Part shown: positions 32,523 to 40,869 of the stretch, in pieces | Numbering within the stretch: the first letter of the stretch is position 1 | How the letters are laid out: the number at the start of each line of letters is the position of its first letter | Assembly: GCA_020466095.1 (NCBI GenBank) | Contig: CM035806.1 | Location: 69,889,077 to 69,953,076 of the forward strand | Length of the DNA stretch: 64,000 nt | From: Chlorops oryzae | Lineage: Eukaryota; Arthropoda; Insecta; Diptera; Chloropidae | Direction of reading: 5' to 3' | Notes under the pieces: model-generated | What the model was told of the DNA's origin: nothing | Databases searched by the model: none | What the model saw: only the letters and a program-made list of their open reading frames with translations | Position numbers and translations under genes: made by a program

Positions 32523-32890
32523 TTAATTGTTGCATGATTGTGAATACAGAAACTTTAAACACAAATGACCACAGTTATATGAATTGTATTGCTGATTTTG
32601 TTTATAGTTGTATCTTAAATTATTTGCACCGAGATATTTGACAACTTCTTTCGGTGGTGGAAGGTTACCAAAACTATCAAAATATTCCTTAACAGTATTA
32701 TTTTTAAAATATGCTACCCAATGAGTACCATCTCCATCTGATGAATCCAGATTAATTATTCCACATTCAATCTTATGAGGACGTCTTGGTAAAGTATTTC
32801 GCATAAAAACTCCTCTGAAAGATTTCAAGTTAGCGGCATATTTTCTTAGGTCGACCTCGGTTAGGGCTCTTTTGGGTAGAGTGCTAATTA
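32523..32890 (-). CDS. Adenain-like cysteine protease (Polinton PRO), start unclear
   Basis: Ulp1/adenovirus-type protease that would cut capsid precursors. The catalytic set is visible: His in DGTHWVAYF, acid in YFDSFGNLPPP, and QQYNSYNCGHLCLKFL with the Cys. The conserved N-terminal part (ALTEVDLRKYAANLKSFRG) is present, yet no ATG precedes it in frame: the frame runs back into the end of the PX gene and hits a stop. The first ATG (at MRNTLP) would drop about 25 conserved residues. It may start by a mutated codon, a non-ATG codon or frameshifting from PX. Confidence 0.82.
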
Positions 32891-33697
32891 GTTTTTTGAA
32901 TAAGGACGAAGATAGAAACCATATCCATTTCTATAGGGTTTTAAATAAAGCCCATTTCCAATGGCAACAGGTTCCTTGGGCTTTTTATCCTTTGCAGATA
33001 TTATATTTTTTATCATATTTGCAATCGACATGCCTCCAGATACTATTCCTCCAAGTTTTGCAATACCCGCTAAAATTGGTATTAACGGTAAAAATCCACC
33101 CACTTTTGGTACAGGGATTATACGAGGTAGAACTTTACGATTTTTCCTCTTAAGAGTAGATGATAAAGATTTCTCAGCAATTTGAATAGCATCATTCATA
33201 TCAATTGGTTTTGCATTTTTTAAAACTTTTGTAGCATTTTTTATTGTAGTAGTGAAAATTTTAGTACAGAATTTCTTCTTTTTGTTCTTCACAGTCTTTA
33301 GTTTTCGATTATTGTTTTTTCGAAGACTACCACCTATCTTCAGTTTGGCTTTCATTGCGTTTGTGACAAACCAAGCGTTTGCTTTTTCTGCGACACTCGA
33401 ATCTGGAGCTTTTACTCTCTCCCAAGCTCTCTCAACTAAAATCTTATCGGCAATGCGGCGATTAGGTAAGTCTTTGAATTTAGAGTAGGCAATATCGTGT
33501 TCTCTACATGCAGAATCCAAAAGATTTATACCCTTGTCTCCTTTTGCTAAACGTTTTTCGAGTTTAGTTCCCGGTCCACAAAACTGATAGCCTGGTAAAT
33601 GAAGTTCAATTGGCAGTTTGTTAATAAGGTTATTTATTAATCCTTTTCCAACGGCTTTACGTTTACGACTAAATAGTTTTTTGCTGCTAACAAGCAT
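32888..33697 (-). CDS. Polinton PX protein with parvovirus-type phospholipase A2 domain
   Basis: 269 residues. A PLA2 domain follows a basic start: LPGYQFCGPGTKLEKRL is the calcium-loop region, and SACREHDIAYSKF holds the catalytic HD pair. Similar domains in parvoviruses open endosomal membranes; the role in Polintons is inferred from that. The middle is very basic (KKNNNRKLKTVKNKKKKF type), and the C-terminal third has a hydrophobic Gly-rich segment (LPLIPILAGIAKLGGIVSGG) and ends in two LYLKPYRN/FYLRPYSKN repeats. The frame is intact. It is divergent from the ATPase gene and overlaps the start region of PRO. Confidence 0.85.
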   Translation of the reverse strand: MLVSSKKLFSRKRKAVGKGLINNLINKLPIELHLPGYQFCGPGTKLEKRLAKGDKGINLLDSACREHDIAYSKFKDLPNRRIADKILVERAWERVKAPDSSVAEKANAWFVTNAMKAKLKIGGSLRKNNNRKLKTVKNKKKKFCTKIFTTTIKNATKVLKNAKPIDMNDAIQIAEKSLSSTLKRKNRKVLPRIIPVPKVGGFLPLIPILAGIAKLGGIVSGGMSIANMIKNIISAKDKKPKEPVAIGNGLYLKPYRNGYGFYLRPYSKN

Positions 33698-33762
33698 TTA
33701 TAAATTTTTGTTTGTTTGTATAGCACACAAATCAACGGTCAAAAGCGTTCTGAACAAAAAAG

Positions 33763-33800
33763 TATAAAAGGAATCGCTTTTATATCATTGTTGTTAGTTA
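33763..33800 (+). promoter_or_regulatory. TATA/initiator promoter of the packaging ATPase gene
   Basis: TATAAAAG starts at 33763 and GTTAGTT has its A at 33796, 33 bp later; the ATG follows at 33811. The spacing equals that of the TIR, 35515 and 38026 promoters. Confidence 0.55.
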
Positions 33801-33810
33801 AAAGAGTAAA

Positions 33811-34506
33811 ATGCGTTTCATAAGACAACAAATGAATATTTCGGTGAAAAATTTAGACCTAAAAACGATTTCAAATGATAAATTATCACAAATACGTCAT
33901 AGTTCATTGCTACCAAACACAATACGTGCACTAATTGTCGGACCATCGAATTGTGGAAAAACCAACATTATGCTGAGTCTTATTGAAAGCCCCAATGGTC
34001 TTAGATTTAAAAATGTATACTTATATTCAAAGTCATTGCATCAACCGAAATATCAATATCTTCAACAACTTATAAAACCAATAAAAGGAATGGGCTTTTA
34101 CACCTTCTCAGATAATGAAGAAGTTCTAGCTCCAGAAAAAGCAAAATCAGATTCTATTTTTATCTTCGATGATGTTGCATGTGAAAAACAGAACAATATA
34201 CGAAATTATTTCTGTATGGGTCGGCACAATAATATTGATAGCTTTTATCTATGCCAAACTTATACTCGAATACCAAAACATCTGATTCGTGACAATGCAA
34301 ACTTAATTATCATGTTTAAACAAGATGAAACGAACATAAGACATATTTATAATGATCATGTTGGTACTGACATGTCATTTCAAGATTTTTTAAAAATTTG
34401 TTTTGAATGTTGGAAGGATAAATATGGGTTTCTCGTCATTAGCAAAGATGATTCATTAAAAAGTGGACGATTTAGAAAAGGGTTCAACATATTTATTCAT
34501 CTATAA
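33811..34506 (+). CDS. FtsK/HerA-type genome packaging ATPase
   Basis: 231 residues. Walker A is LIVGPSNCGKTNIML (about residue 43-57) and Walker B is DSIFIFDDVAC (about 110-120), followed by the sensor-like QTYTRIPKHLIRDNANLII block. This is the A32-like packaging ATPase shared by Polintons and related dsDNA viruses; it would pump element DNA into capsids. The frame is intact. Its stop codon overlaps the TATA box of the next gene. Confidence 0.93.
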   Translation: MRFIRQQMNISVKNLDLKTISNDKLSQIRHSSLLPNTIRALIVGPSNCGKTNIMLSLIESPNGLRFKNVYLYSKSLHQPKYQYLQQLIKPIKGMGFYTFSDNEEVLAPEKAKSDSIFIFDDVACEKQNNIRNYFCMGRHNNIDSFYLCQTYTRIPKHLIRDNANLIIMFKQDETNIRHIYNDHVGTDMSFQDFLKICFECWKDKYGFLVISKDDSLKSGRFRKGFNIFIHL

Positions 34507-34540
34507 AAGCAAAGTGTATGCACAACAAAATGTTCAGTTT
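34502..34540 (+). promoter_or_regulatory. TATA/initiator promoter of the BIR gene
   Basis: TATAAAAG starts at 34502, overlapping the end of the ATPase gene, and TTCAGTTT puts its A at 34536, 34 bp later. Transcription from here would start after the first in-frame ATG (34518), leaving ATG 34569 as the usable start. Confidence 0.6.
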
Positions 34541-34568
34541 CAAAAACAGATCAAGCAGTTCAACAACA

Positions 34569-35201
34569 ATGTTTGGAGTCAAGCAGCAATCTGATCAGTT
34601 CAATAGTCATCCTTCTTCTTCTTCTTCATCGACAGCAAACAGCCCTGTTCATTATGGAACAGACCTGTTCAATAAGCAGATCTGTTCAACAGCAACAACA
34701 ATAAACAGACCTGTTCATCGAGGAACAGACTCGTTTTGGCCACCATCAATCCAGAGTGTAAAGAATGTTGAACCTTTGGATATGACCGATCGAATGTGCT
34801 ATGAGAGCGAGCGCCTAAAAACTTTCGAAAATTGGCCTTTGGGATGGATGGATACAAGAAGTCTTGCACAATTTGGAATGTTTTACACTGGTAGTGAAGA
34901 TATTGCAAAATGTTACTTTTGTACAGTGGAAATTTGTAAATGGAACATAAATGATGATCCTCTAGCAGAACATATACGCTGGTCGCCTAATTGTCCATTA
35001 ATATGCTTACGTCATACCAACAATCATACTATTCATCAAGATGAGTTGAATGCAATATTGCAAATATCACGACTTATTCTACGCCTTAAAGCAATAGTAT
35101 ATCCACAATGCAGTAGCAAATATGTTTTTCCAAACGACATATATACAGTTTTACATATGGTCAATGCATTGTTACAACTGCAAACTACTGTACCCGATTG
35201 A
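34569..35201 (+). CDS. BIR-domain (IAP-like) protein carried by the Polinton
   Basis: 210 residues from ATG 34569 (ACAACAATG, good context); the frame is open back to ATG 34518, but the predicted transcript starts after it. Residues about 78-148 form a baculovirus-IAP-repeat domain: ERLKTFENWP, LAQFGMFYTGSED, then the exact zinc spacing C-X2-C-X16-H-X6-C in CYFC...EHIRWSPNC. The N-terminal 75 residues are Ser-rich and contain a repeated PVH-GTD motif. There is no RING finger. BIR proteins bind caspases or their activators and block cell death, or act in cell division; the role here is inferred. It has its own Polinton-type promoter and AATAAA shortly after the stop, so it behaves as a resident gene. 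Confidence 0.9.
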   Translation: MFGVKQQSDQFNSHPSSSSSSTANSPVHYGTDLFNKQICSTATTINRPVHRGTDSFWPPSIQSVKNVEPLDMTDRMCYESERLKTFENWPLGWMDTRSLAQFGMFYTGSEDIAKCYFCTVEICKWNINDDPLAEHIRWSPNCPLICLRHTNNHTIHQDELNAILQISRLILRLKAIVYPQCSSKYVFPNDIYTVLHMVNALLQLQTTVPD

Positions 35202-35260
35202 AAACTAATAAAATATATTTTTATAAACTGTATACAATTTTATTTTTTCTTTTCTCTATT

Positions 35261-35309
<49 letters not shown>

Positions 35310-35414
35310 GTTATATTTTATCACTTATTTACCGATTAATTGCAATGTAGAAGTTACAGTGAAAGAGAGAGGAAGAGAATAAATAGGATTTTCTAAAGTT
35401 TCTACCTGTGTCGA

Positions 35415-35488
35415 GAGTTAAACATCTCGCTTTGAGCCTATAGATGTATGACAACGACATACTCCTAACCACTACGCCACGGAAGGTG
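35415..35488 (-). ncRNA. tRNA-like sequence with Pol III A and B boxes
   Basis: On the minus strand TGGCGTAGTGGTTAGGAG is a perfect A box. GTATG-TCGTTGT-CATAC forms a perfect five-pair anticodon-type stem with a seven-base loop. GGCTCAAAGC is B-box-like 41 bases after the A box, the tRNA spacing. The acceptor and T stems do not pair well and position 33 is not T, so it is not a normal tRNA. It may be a tRNA pseudogene, a SINE head or a tRNA-like RNA of the element. Confidence 0.45.
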
Positions 35489-35514
35489 GCAATTAAATTG
35501 AGGACAATTTATAA

Positions 35515-35550
35515 TATAAAAGATGTCATGGACACTTAAATGATCTCATT
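35515..35550 (+). promoter_or_regulatory. TATA/initiator promoter upstream of the 35613 gene
   Basis: TATAAAAG starts at 35515 and CTCATT has its A at 35548, 33 bp later. The ATG of the next gene is 65 bp downstream. Confidence 0.5.
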
Positions 35551-35612
35551 AATAATTTAACCATTAATGCAAACAGTTCATTGAGAGCGTTATCAGTAGC
35601 AACAACAAAGTC

Positions 35613-36644
35613 ATGGATGATGAATTGCTTTCCAAAAATATTCAGACGAGAAAAGTTTTGAGGGATAAGTTCAAAGCCATTAAAATTAATGATTTAAGCG
35701 CAGCAGAAAGTCTGGAAAAAACTTTTCTACCAATCACAGCTCCAATTAAGGATTTGCTTACAGAAACTAAAGTTAAAAATGAAATAGTAAATGATTTGGC
35801 TAAAAACTCTAAAGCAAATATTTCAACTTTCAACAAAAAAAATTTATTCAAAAGACCGATGAAAAAAGATAGGAGGAAAAAAATTAATAAACTACCAAAG
35901 ATTGAAACTAGTACACCAAAAAGGTCTAATAGTGTTGATTCTGTTCAAGATTATGATGATGATGAAGAAAGCAATGATCAATTTTATAGCAATGATGATG
36001 ACGTTGATGATGATGATAATAAATCAAACACTATTAAAGCCATGGAAGAAGAAGAAGGAGAAGTCAGTAATTTGTTAAATGAACCGAATTTTGATCTACT
36101 AGAAAAGCAAAACAGTCTAGATAGAATATTTGGATTGAATTACAATTCGGAAAAGCAATTGATGTTTGGAGACTCAAAAATATCATTCAAAAGTTCTAAT
36201 CAAGTTCAAATTGGTGACGAAACATTTACAATGACACCAGGACTTTTTCAGTTAATGTTCACAAAAAATCCTATCGAATATACTGAACCGGATTTAAAAT
36301 TTTATAAGAAAATTCTATTGAAAACTAATGCCTATAGACGTGGCTATACATCTCGTGGTCAAGTCAATGGAAACAAAGGACCCAAGTATCTAAACATTAT
36401 TCAATTTTTAATCAAAGATGTGGAGAGTAAAGGGTCAAACTCGAACTTAGATGTGAAGAAAGAAGGATTTGGTTTAATGAATTTAAATTTGAATCCAATC
36501 AACTATATATATTGGGATGACCCAAATGAATTGGTTAATCGTTTACGACTACTCATAGCATCACAATCTGCAGGACATAATAATCATAACAACGAAATTA
36601 TTTCAATTATTGAAGAGCTTAAAGAAGCTGACATAATTGAATGA
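35613..36644 (+). CDS. Conserved Polinton protein of unknown function
   Basis: 343 residues, intact. The first half is charged and low in complexity, with a Lys-rich stretch (about 83-100) and an Asp-rich stretch (about 115-135). The second half looks folded: DETFTMTPGLFQLMFTKNP, then AYRRGYTSRGQVNGNKGPKY, NYIYWDDPNELVNRLRLL and a final amphipathic helix. I recall this C-terminal pattern from uncharacterised proteins linked to Polintons in arthropods; no function is established. Its end overlaps the start of the next frame by a few bases. Confidence 0.7.
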   Translation: MDDELLSKNIQTRKVLRDKFKAIKINDLSAAESLEKTFLPITAPIKDLLTETKVKNEIVNDLAKNSKANISTFNKKNLFKRPMKKDRRKKINKLPKIETSTPKRSNSVDSVQDYDDDEESNDQFYSNDDDVDDDDNKSNTIKAMEEEEGEVSNLLNEPNFDLLEKQNSLDRIFGLNYNSEKQLMFGDSKISFKSSNQVQIGDETFTMTPGLFQLMFTKNPIEYTEPDLKFYKKILLKTNAYRRGYTSRGQVNGNKGPKYLNIIQFLIKDVESKGSNSNLDVKKEGFGLMNLNLNPINYIYWDDPNELVNRLRLLIASQSAGHNNHNNEIISIIEELKEADIIE

Positions 36645-36666
36645 AAACTCGACGAAAAATAAAAAG

Positions 36667-37098
36667 ATGAGCGTGGACAAATTCGGTCGATATAATAACA
36701 ATACATCCAAGTCAAAAAGTTTTAATACGGAATTGACTCTAAGCGCTAGCAGAGATCACAGCTTCAACGCTCATTTTAAACGCATCAGAAATCTTAAAGA
36801 TCCAATAGTAAAGGGCGACGCTGCAACGCAAAATTTTGTAATTCTAAGTCTTGATGCGTATCGAACTGAATTTCAGGATTCAATTAAAGCTTATGAAAGT
36901 CACCGTAATAAAGAAATTGAAACCGTTTATGAAAAAATTAAATCTATTGAACGCGATATTGATGAGAGGTTTAAGGTGTATATGGAATATGTTGAGAAGC
37001 GTTTAGAAGGTACGGAAAATGTTTTGTTTTCAATGATTTCTAATCAAAACATTATTCAAAAACCAAACCAAAACCACACAATACCATCTTCAAGATGA
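36667..37098 (+). CDS. Small coiled-coil Polinton protein
   Basis: 143 residues from MSVDKFGRYNNN (an upstream ATG at 36637 lies within the end of the previous gene). The C-terminal half is predicted helical and coiled (KEIETVYEKIKSIERDIDERFKVYMEYVEKRLEG). The block FKRIRNLKDPIVKGDAATQNF looks conserved. Its TGA overlaps the ATG of the integrase gene (ATGA at 37095-37098). Function unknown; an oligomeric structural role would fit a coiled coil. Confidence 0.65.
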   Translation: MSVDKFGRYNNNTSKSKSFNTELTLSASRDHSFNAHFKRIRNLKDPIVKGDAATQNFVILSLDAYRTEFQDSIKAYESHRNKEIETVYEKIKSIERDIDERFKVYMEYVEKRLEGTENVLFSMISNQNIIQKPNQNHTIPSSR

Positions 37099-38017
37099 GT
37101 CGATATCAAATAGTTGAGGAGCTCCATCGACAGGCACGACGAAATTTTAAACGAAGAGCTGTTATAACCAAAGATATTGATGATCTTTGGCAAGCTGATT
37201 TAGTGGAAATGGGTAATTACTCTACATTCAACAAAGGTTATCGCTACCTACTCACAATCATTGACACTTTCTCCAAATATGCCTGGACCGTTGCGATAAA
37301 GTCGAAAACAGCTCCTGATGTTACCAAAGCAATGAAAAGTGTATTTGAATGCGGTCGAAAACCTAAAAATTTGCAAACAGATGATGGGAAGGAATTCTTC
37401 AATAAAGAGTTTCAACTTTTAATGAAACAAAACAAAATAAATCACTACTCTACCTATAGTGTAATGAAAGCCTCGATAGTTGAACGATTTAATCGCACTT
37501 TGAAAAATATGATGTGGAAGGGCTTCAGTAATCGCGGTTCTTACAAATGGATTGATGAATATCAAAAATTGACTAAAGAGTACAATGGAAAAGTCCACAG
37601 AACAATAAAAATTGCACCCGATAAAGTGAATTCTTTAAATGCAGCAACAATTCTAAAAACGATTTACAACCGTCTGAAAGTCTATAATAAGCCCAAATTT
37701 CATGTAAACGATTACGTTCGAATAAGCAAATATAAACATGTTTTTGAGAAAGGTTACACACCCAATTGGACAACGGAAATCTTCAAGATAAATATTATAA
37801 GATTCAAAATACCAATCCATGTACTTATATTCTAGAAGACTATCAGGGAAATGTAATTAAGGGTGCTTTCTATACACAAGAATTGCAAAAATCACGTTTT
37901 CCTCACATGTATTTAGTTGAGAAAGTTATAAAGAAGCGGGGTGATAAAGTGTATGTAAAATGGTTGGGGTTTTCCGATAGTCACAACTCTTGGATAAATA
38001 AATATGATATACTATGA
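37095..38017 (+). pseudogene. Retroviral-type integrase with chromodomain (Polinton INT), frameshifted
   Basis: The catalytic core has D in LWQADLVEMGNY, D in LQTDDGKEFF and E in MKASIVERFNRT. Reading leaves frame near 37790, after WTTEIFKI. In the shifted frame the protein continues with YILEDYQGNVIKGAFYTQEL and ends in a chromodomain (YLVEKVIKKRGDKVYVKWLGF). The integrase would insert Polinton DNA and make 6-bp duplications. One shift in an AT-rich run is the only lesion seen. It is read as the third gene of a tightly packed group. Confidence 0.9.
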
Positions 38018-38025
38018 AAAAATTT

Positions 38026-38062
38026 TATAAAAAGAAGTTTTATTTCTTTGATTGATTCAGTT
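38026..38062 (+). promoter_or_regulatory. TATA/initiator promoter of the capsid gene cluster
   Basis: TATAAAAAG starts at 38026 and ATTCAGTTT has its A at 38059, exactly 33 bp later; the penton ATG follows at 38088. Confidence 0.6.
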
Positions 38063-38087
38063 TACTTTACTATCTCAACCCCTCAAG

Positions 38088-38783
38088 ATGTCAAGAACAT
38101 TGACTTAAACTGGAAATTCCTCAATTCTTACAGCAAATTATTTTCCTCCCATAGAGCTTAAAAAGGAATATGTTTGTGGACTGATTGATTTTCATACATA
38201 TTACTCAATACCGAATATTGATGAAAAAAATAACCTTTTTCACATTGGCAAGCATGTAATCGAGCTTCCTATCGGGTCATATGAGTTCGATGATATTGTG
38301 AAATATATTTTAGACGCATACGAAAATCAAGAAGCAGCAGCAGCTGGTGCTACATTAAGTATAAAGGCCAATAATAATACATTAAAAGCTGAAATCTTCT
38401 CTGAAAAAGATATAATTTATTTTGATAGAGAGAGAAGCATTGGATCGCTTTTGGGATTTTCAAAGCGTCAACTTAAACCTGATGAAACACATATATCGGA
38501 TACAAGTTTAATGATTACCCAAAACAATGTTGTACGTATTGAGTGCAACATTGTGGGCGGTTCATATGTTAACAGTACCTTGGCACACACCTTACATGAA
38601 TTCTCTATAAATGTTGAACCGGGATATAAAATAGACATAATTCCAAATAATGTTATCTATTTGCCTGTGATCGTCAAAGAGATAGGTTCAATTGCAGTTA
38701 GACTTGTTAACGAAAACGGTGTATTATTAAATTTTCAAGGAGAAACAATTACATTAAGACTCCACTTGAAACCTGTTGAATAA
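38088..38783 (+). pseudogene. Penton (minor capsid) protein with an early stop
   Basis: From ATG 38088 the frame reads six codons, then TAA at 38106-38108, then stays open to 38783 (231 residues in all). The stretch after the stop has the penton signature NYFPPIELKKEYVCGLIDF, HTYYSIPNID and PIGSYEFDDIVKYIL, followed by a single jelly-roll type C-terminal part with FEINVEPGY-like and LRLHLKP blocks. It would sit at the capsid vertices. The next ATG (38298) would lose a third of the domain. Confidence 0.87.
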
Positions 38784-38795
38784 TTAGCATCAGCT

Positions 38796-38972
38796 ATGAT
38801 TATATTTAATAAAAATGGTGTGAACGATGGTTCTTCTATCAGTTTATCTTCATCTCTTGTACATAACGCATCAAGAATAAGCAAAGAAAAATTTCTTATA
38901 AAAAAGCCATTAAGTATTAAAAATAGAAACTTTTTACAATCATTGGGATTTACTTACATTAAAAAGAAATGA
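38796..38972 (+). CDS. 58-residue basic protein between penton and capsid genes
   Basis: Starts at ATG 38796 and ends in ATGA overlapping the capsid start (38969). Ser-rich in the first half and Lys-rich in the second, ending NRNFLQSLGFTYIKKK. Tight coupling with the capsid gene and the intact frame support it as real. I have seen a FLxSLGF tail in short Polinton proteins near the capsid genes, but cannot confirm the family. Role unknown. Confidence 0.55.
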   Translation: MIIFNKNGVNDGSSISLSSSLVHNASRISKEKFLIKKPLSIKNRNFLQSLGFTYIKKK

Positions 38973-40159
38973 ATAATATCTTGAGAGTTGGAGAACAACC
39001 CGTCTTCGATGAGTCTATTACGAAGAAAGAATTTCACACATATCAACCATATTTGCAATCCTTTAACAACAATGATGAGATACGGATAGCAATTCAAAAT
39101 CAAGATCTCTACGTTCTACCTCATGAAAGCTTACTGTACATTGAGGGGGTTGTTTCAATTGGTTCCGAAAATGCAGAACCCAAAGGAGTTAAATTTCGAA
39201 ATAATTGTATTGCATATCTATTTGAGGAAATACGTTATGAAATGAATGGTGTGGAAATTGATCGCACACGGTACTTGGGTCAAACTTCTACTTTAAAAAA
39301 TCTTGTATCCTTAAACAAAAATACAAGAACAATGTTGGAAAATGCCGGTTGGTCTCCGGAAGAAAATATTTAACCAGCTATAAATAATGGCTATTTCAAT
39401 TTTTGCGTACCACTAAAAATGTTGATGGGCTTTGCCGAAGACTTTGATAAAATTATGATAAATTCAAAACATGAGCTTATATTGCTACGTTCTAGATCAA
39501 ATGATAAGTCTGTCTATAGTACGGAAGAGAGTGAAAAGGATAACATTAACTTAAAGCTCTTAAATGTTGCTTGGAAGGTTCCCCAAATTCAATTATCCGA
39601 TGCAGCCAAATTGAAAATCTATACAACTATTAAAGAGGATATTCCTCTACCTATATCATTTCGTAGTTGGGAATGTTACTTTTATCCAGAGCTACCTCAA
39701 AGTACAAATCATACATGGAACATAAAAGTAGGAACACAAAGTGAGCGTCCTCGTTTTATTCTTATCGCTTTCGAGAATGGAGAAAAGTTTACAAACTGTA
39801 GCTTAACCGATTTAAAAGTACATTTAAACTCTGTTTCATATCCATACGATGACCTTAATTTAAATTTGTCTCGTAATCGATATGCTCTCTTATATGAAAT
39901 GTATGCAAGGTTTCAACAAAGTTATTACATGATTGAGTCACACCCACTTTTATGCTGCAAAAAGTTTAAAGAATGTCCAATAATTGTTATTGACACATCG
40001 CATCAAAATGAAGAAATTAAAACAGGTGCTCTCGATATTCGTATAATGTTCAAAACTCTTGAAAACATTAAACCAAACACTTCGGCATATTGTGTTCTTA
40101 TACATGATCGTGTCATTACATACAAACCGATGACTGGTGAAATTGTAAAGCACACTTAA
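38969..40159 (+). pseudogene. Major capsid protein (double jelly-roll), one in-frame stop
   Basis: 397 codons in a single frame with one TAA at 39371-39373. The first part has VFDESITKKEFHTYQPYLQSFN and EIRYEMNGVEIDRTRYLGQTSTL. After the stop it continues with GYFNFCVPLKMLMGFAEDF, WKVPQIQLSDAAKLKIYTTI and FRSWECYFYPELPQS, the usual landmarks of Polinton capsid proteins, and ends near KPMTGEIVKHT. The protein would form the icosahedral shell. A TATAAAG at 40160 begins the next unit. Confidence 0.92.
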
Positions 40160-40254
40160 TATAAAGCATTGATTTGTAGCACATTTTATTTATTTCATCA
40201 TAAGCCTTTGAGCAAAAAACTTGTTCACGACAATAAAACCCGGATAAAGGAAAA

Positions 40255-40773
40255 ATGCCTAAATTTGTTGTCTTCGATTGTCAAGGCTTCCGACTCACTA
40301 ATAACCATTTCATTTTTAAGGAAGTCGCTTTTTGCTTCAGTGATAAAAAATATATCCATTTTCTTATAAAGTCACCATTTAATTTCAAATTATTGAACGA
40401 TGCCGAGAAAAAATCAGTAAATTGGCTCAAAAACAACTACCATATGCTCGATTGGGACTCTGGTGACTTCACTTTGAGTGAAATGAAGAAATATATGAAA
40501 TTTTTCCTCAAAGGCTATCAAATACATGTAAAAGGCGAAGAAAAATCAATGTGGGCAAAGGAACTTTTGGCAGAGTGCGCAATTTCTGGCATAAAAGAAA
40601 TCGATTGTAATTATTCGCTTAAGAACATAAGGCACCTATGTGATTCAGATGATATAACATGTAACAATCATTGTAATTTGTTGACAAGAAAAAAGAAAGC
40701 TTGCGCTTGCGCCCTTAAAAATTCTTTAGCTCTAAGAAAATTTGTTCAAGATTATGGTTCAGCTATGTCATAA
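40255..40773 (+). CDS. Conserved Polinton protein of unknown function, possibly RNase H-like
   Basis: 172 residues, intact. Starts PKFVVFDCQGFRLTNNHFIFKEVAFC, a pattern (first strand with Asp, then a KEhA motif) that I recall from many uncharacterised insect proteins linked to transposons. It continues NNYHMLDWDSGDFTLSEM, IHVKGEEKSMWAKELL and a Cys/His-rich tail (CDSDDITCNNHC, CACAL). The opening strand and acidic residues suggest an RNase H or exonuclease-like fold, at low confidence. AATAAA follows at 40795. Confidence 0.6.
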   Translation: MPKFVVFDCQGFRLTNNHFIFKEVAFCFSDKKYIHFLIKSPFNFKLLNDAEKKSVNWLKNNYHMLDWDSGDFTLSEMKKYMKFFLKGYQIHVKGEEKSMWAKELLAECAISGIKEIDCNYSLKNIRHLCDSDDITCNNHCNLLTRKKKACACALKNSLALRKFVQDYGSAMS

Positions 40774-40869
40774 GTTTCTTTATTAATTTATTAAATAAAA
40801 GATTCTTTTAAGAATTGAAAACAAAATTTATTTTCTTTTATTTTTGAAAAAAAATGTTTACATATTTTA

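Larger units (their letters stand above)
35202..35612. other. Intergenic stretch in the Polinton: GA microsatellite, tRNA-like sequence, promoter
   Basis: An AATAAA lies just after the BIR stop (35206). A GA repeat runs from about 35262 to 35302. A tRNA-like sequence lies at 35415-35488 and a TATA/initiator pair at 35515-35550; both are listed separately. No protein gene is seen. Confidence 0.7.
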
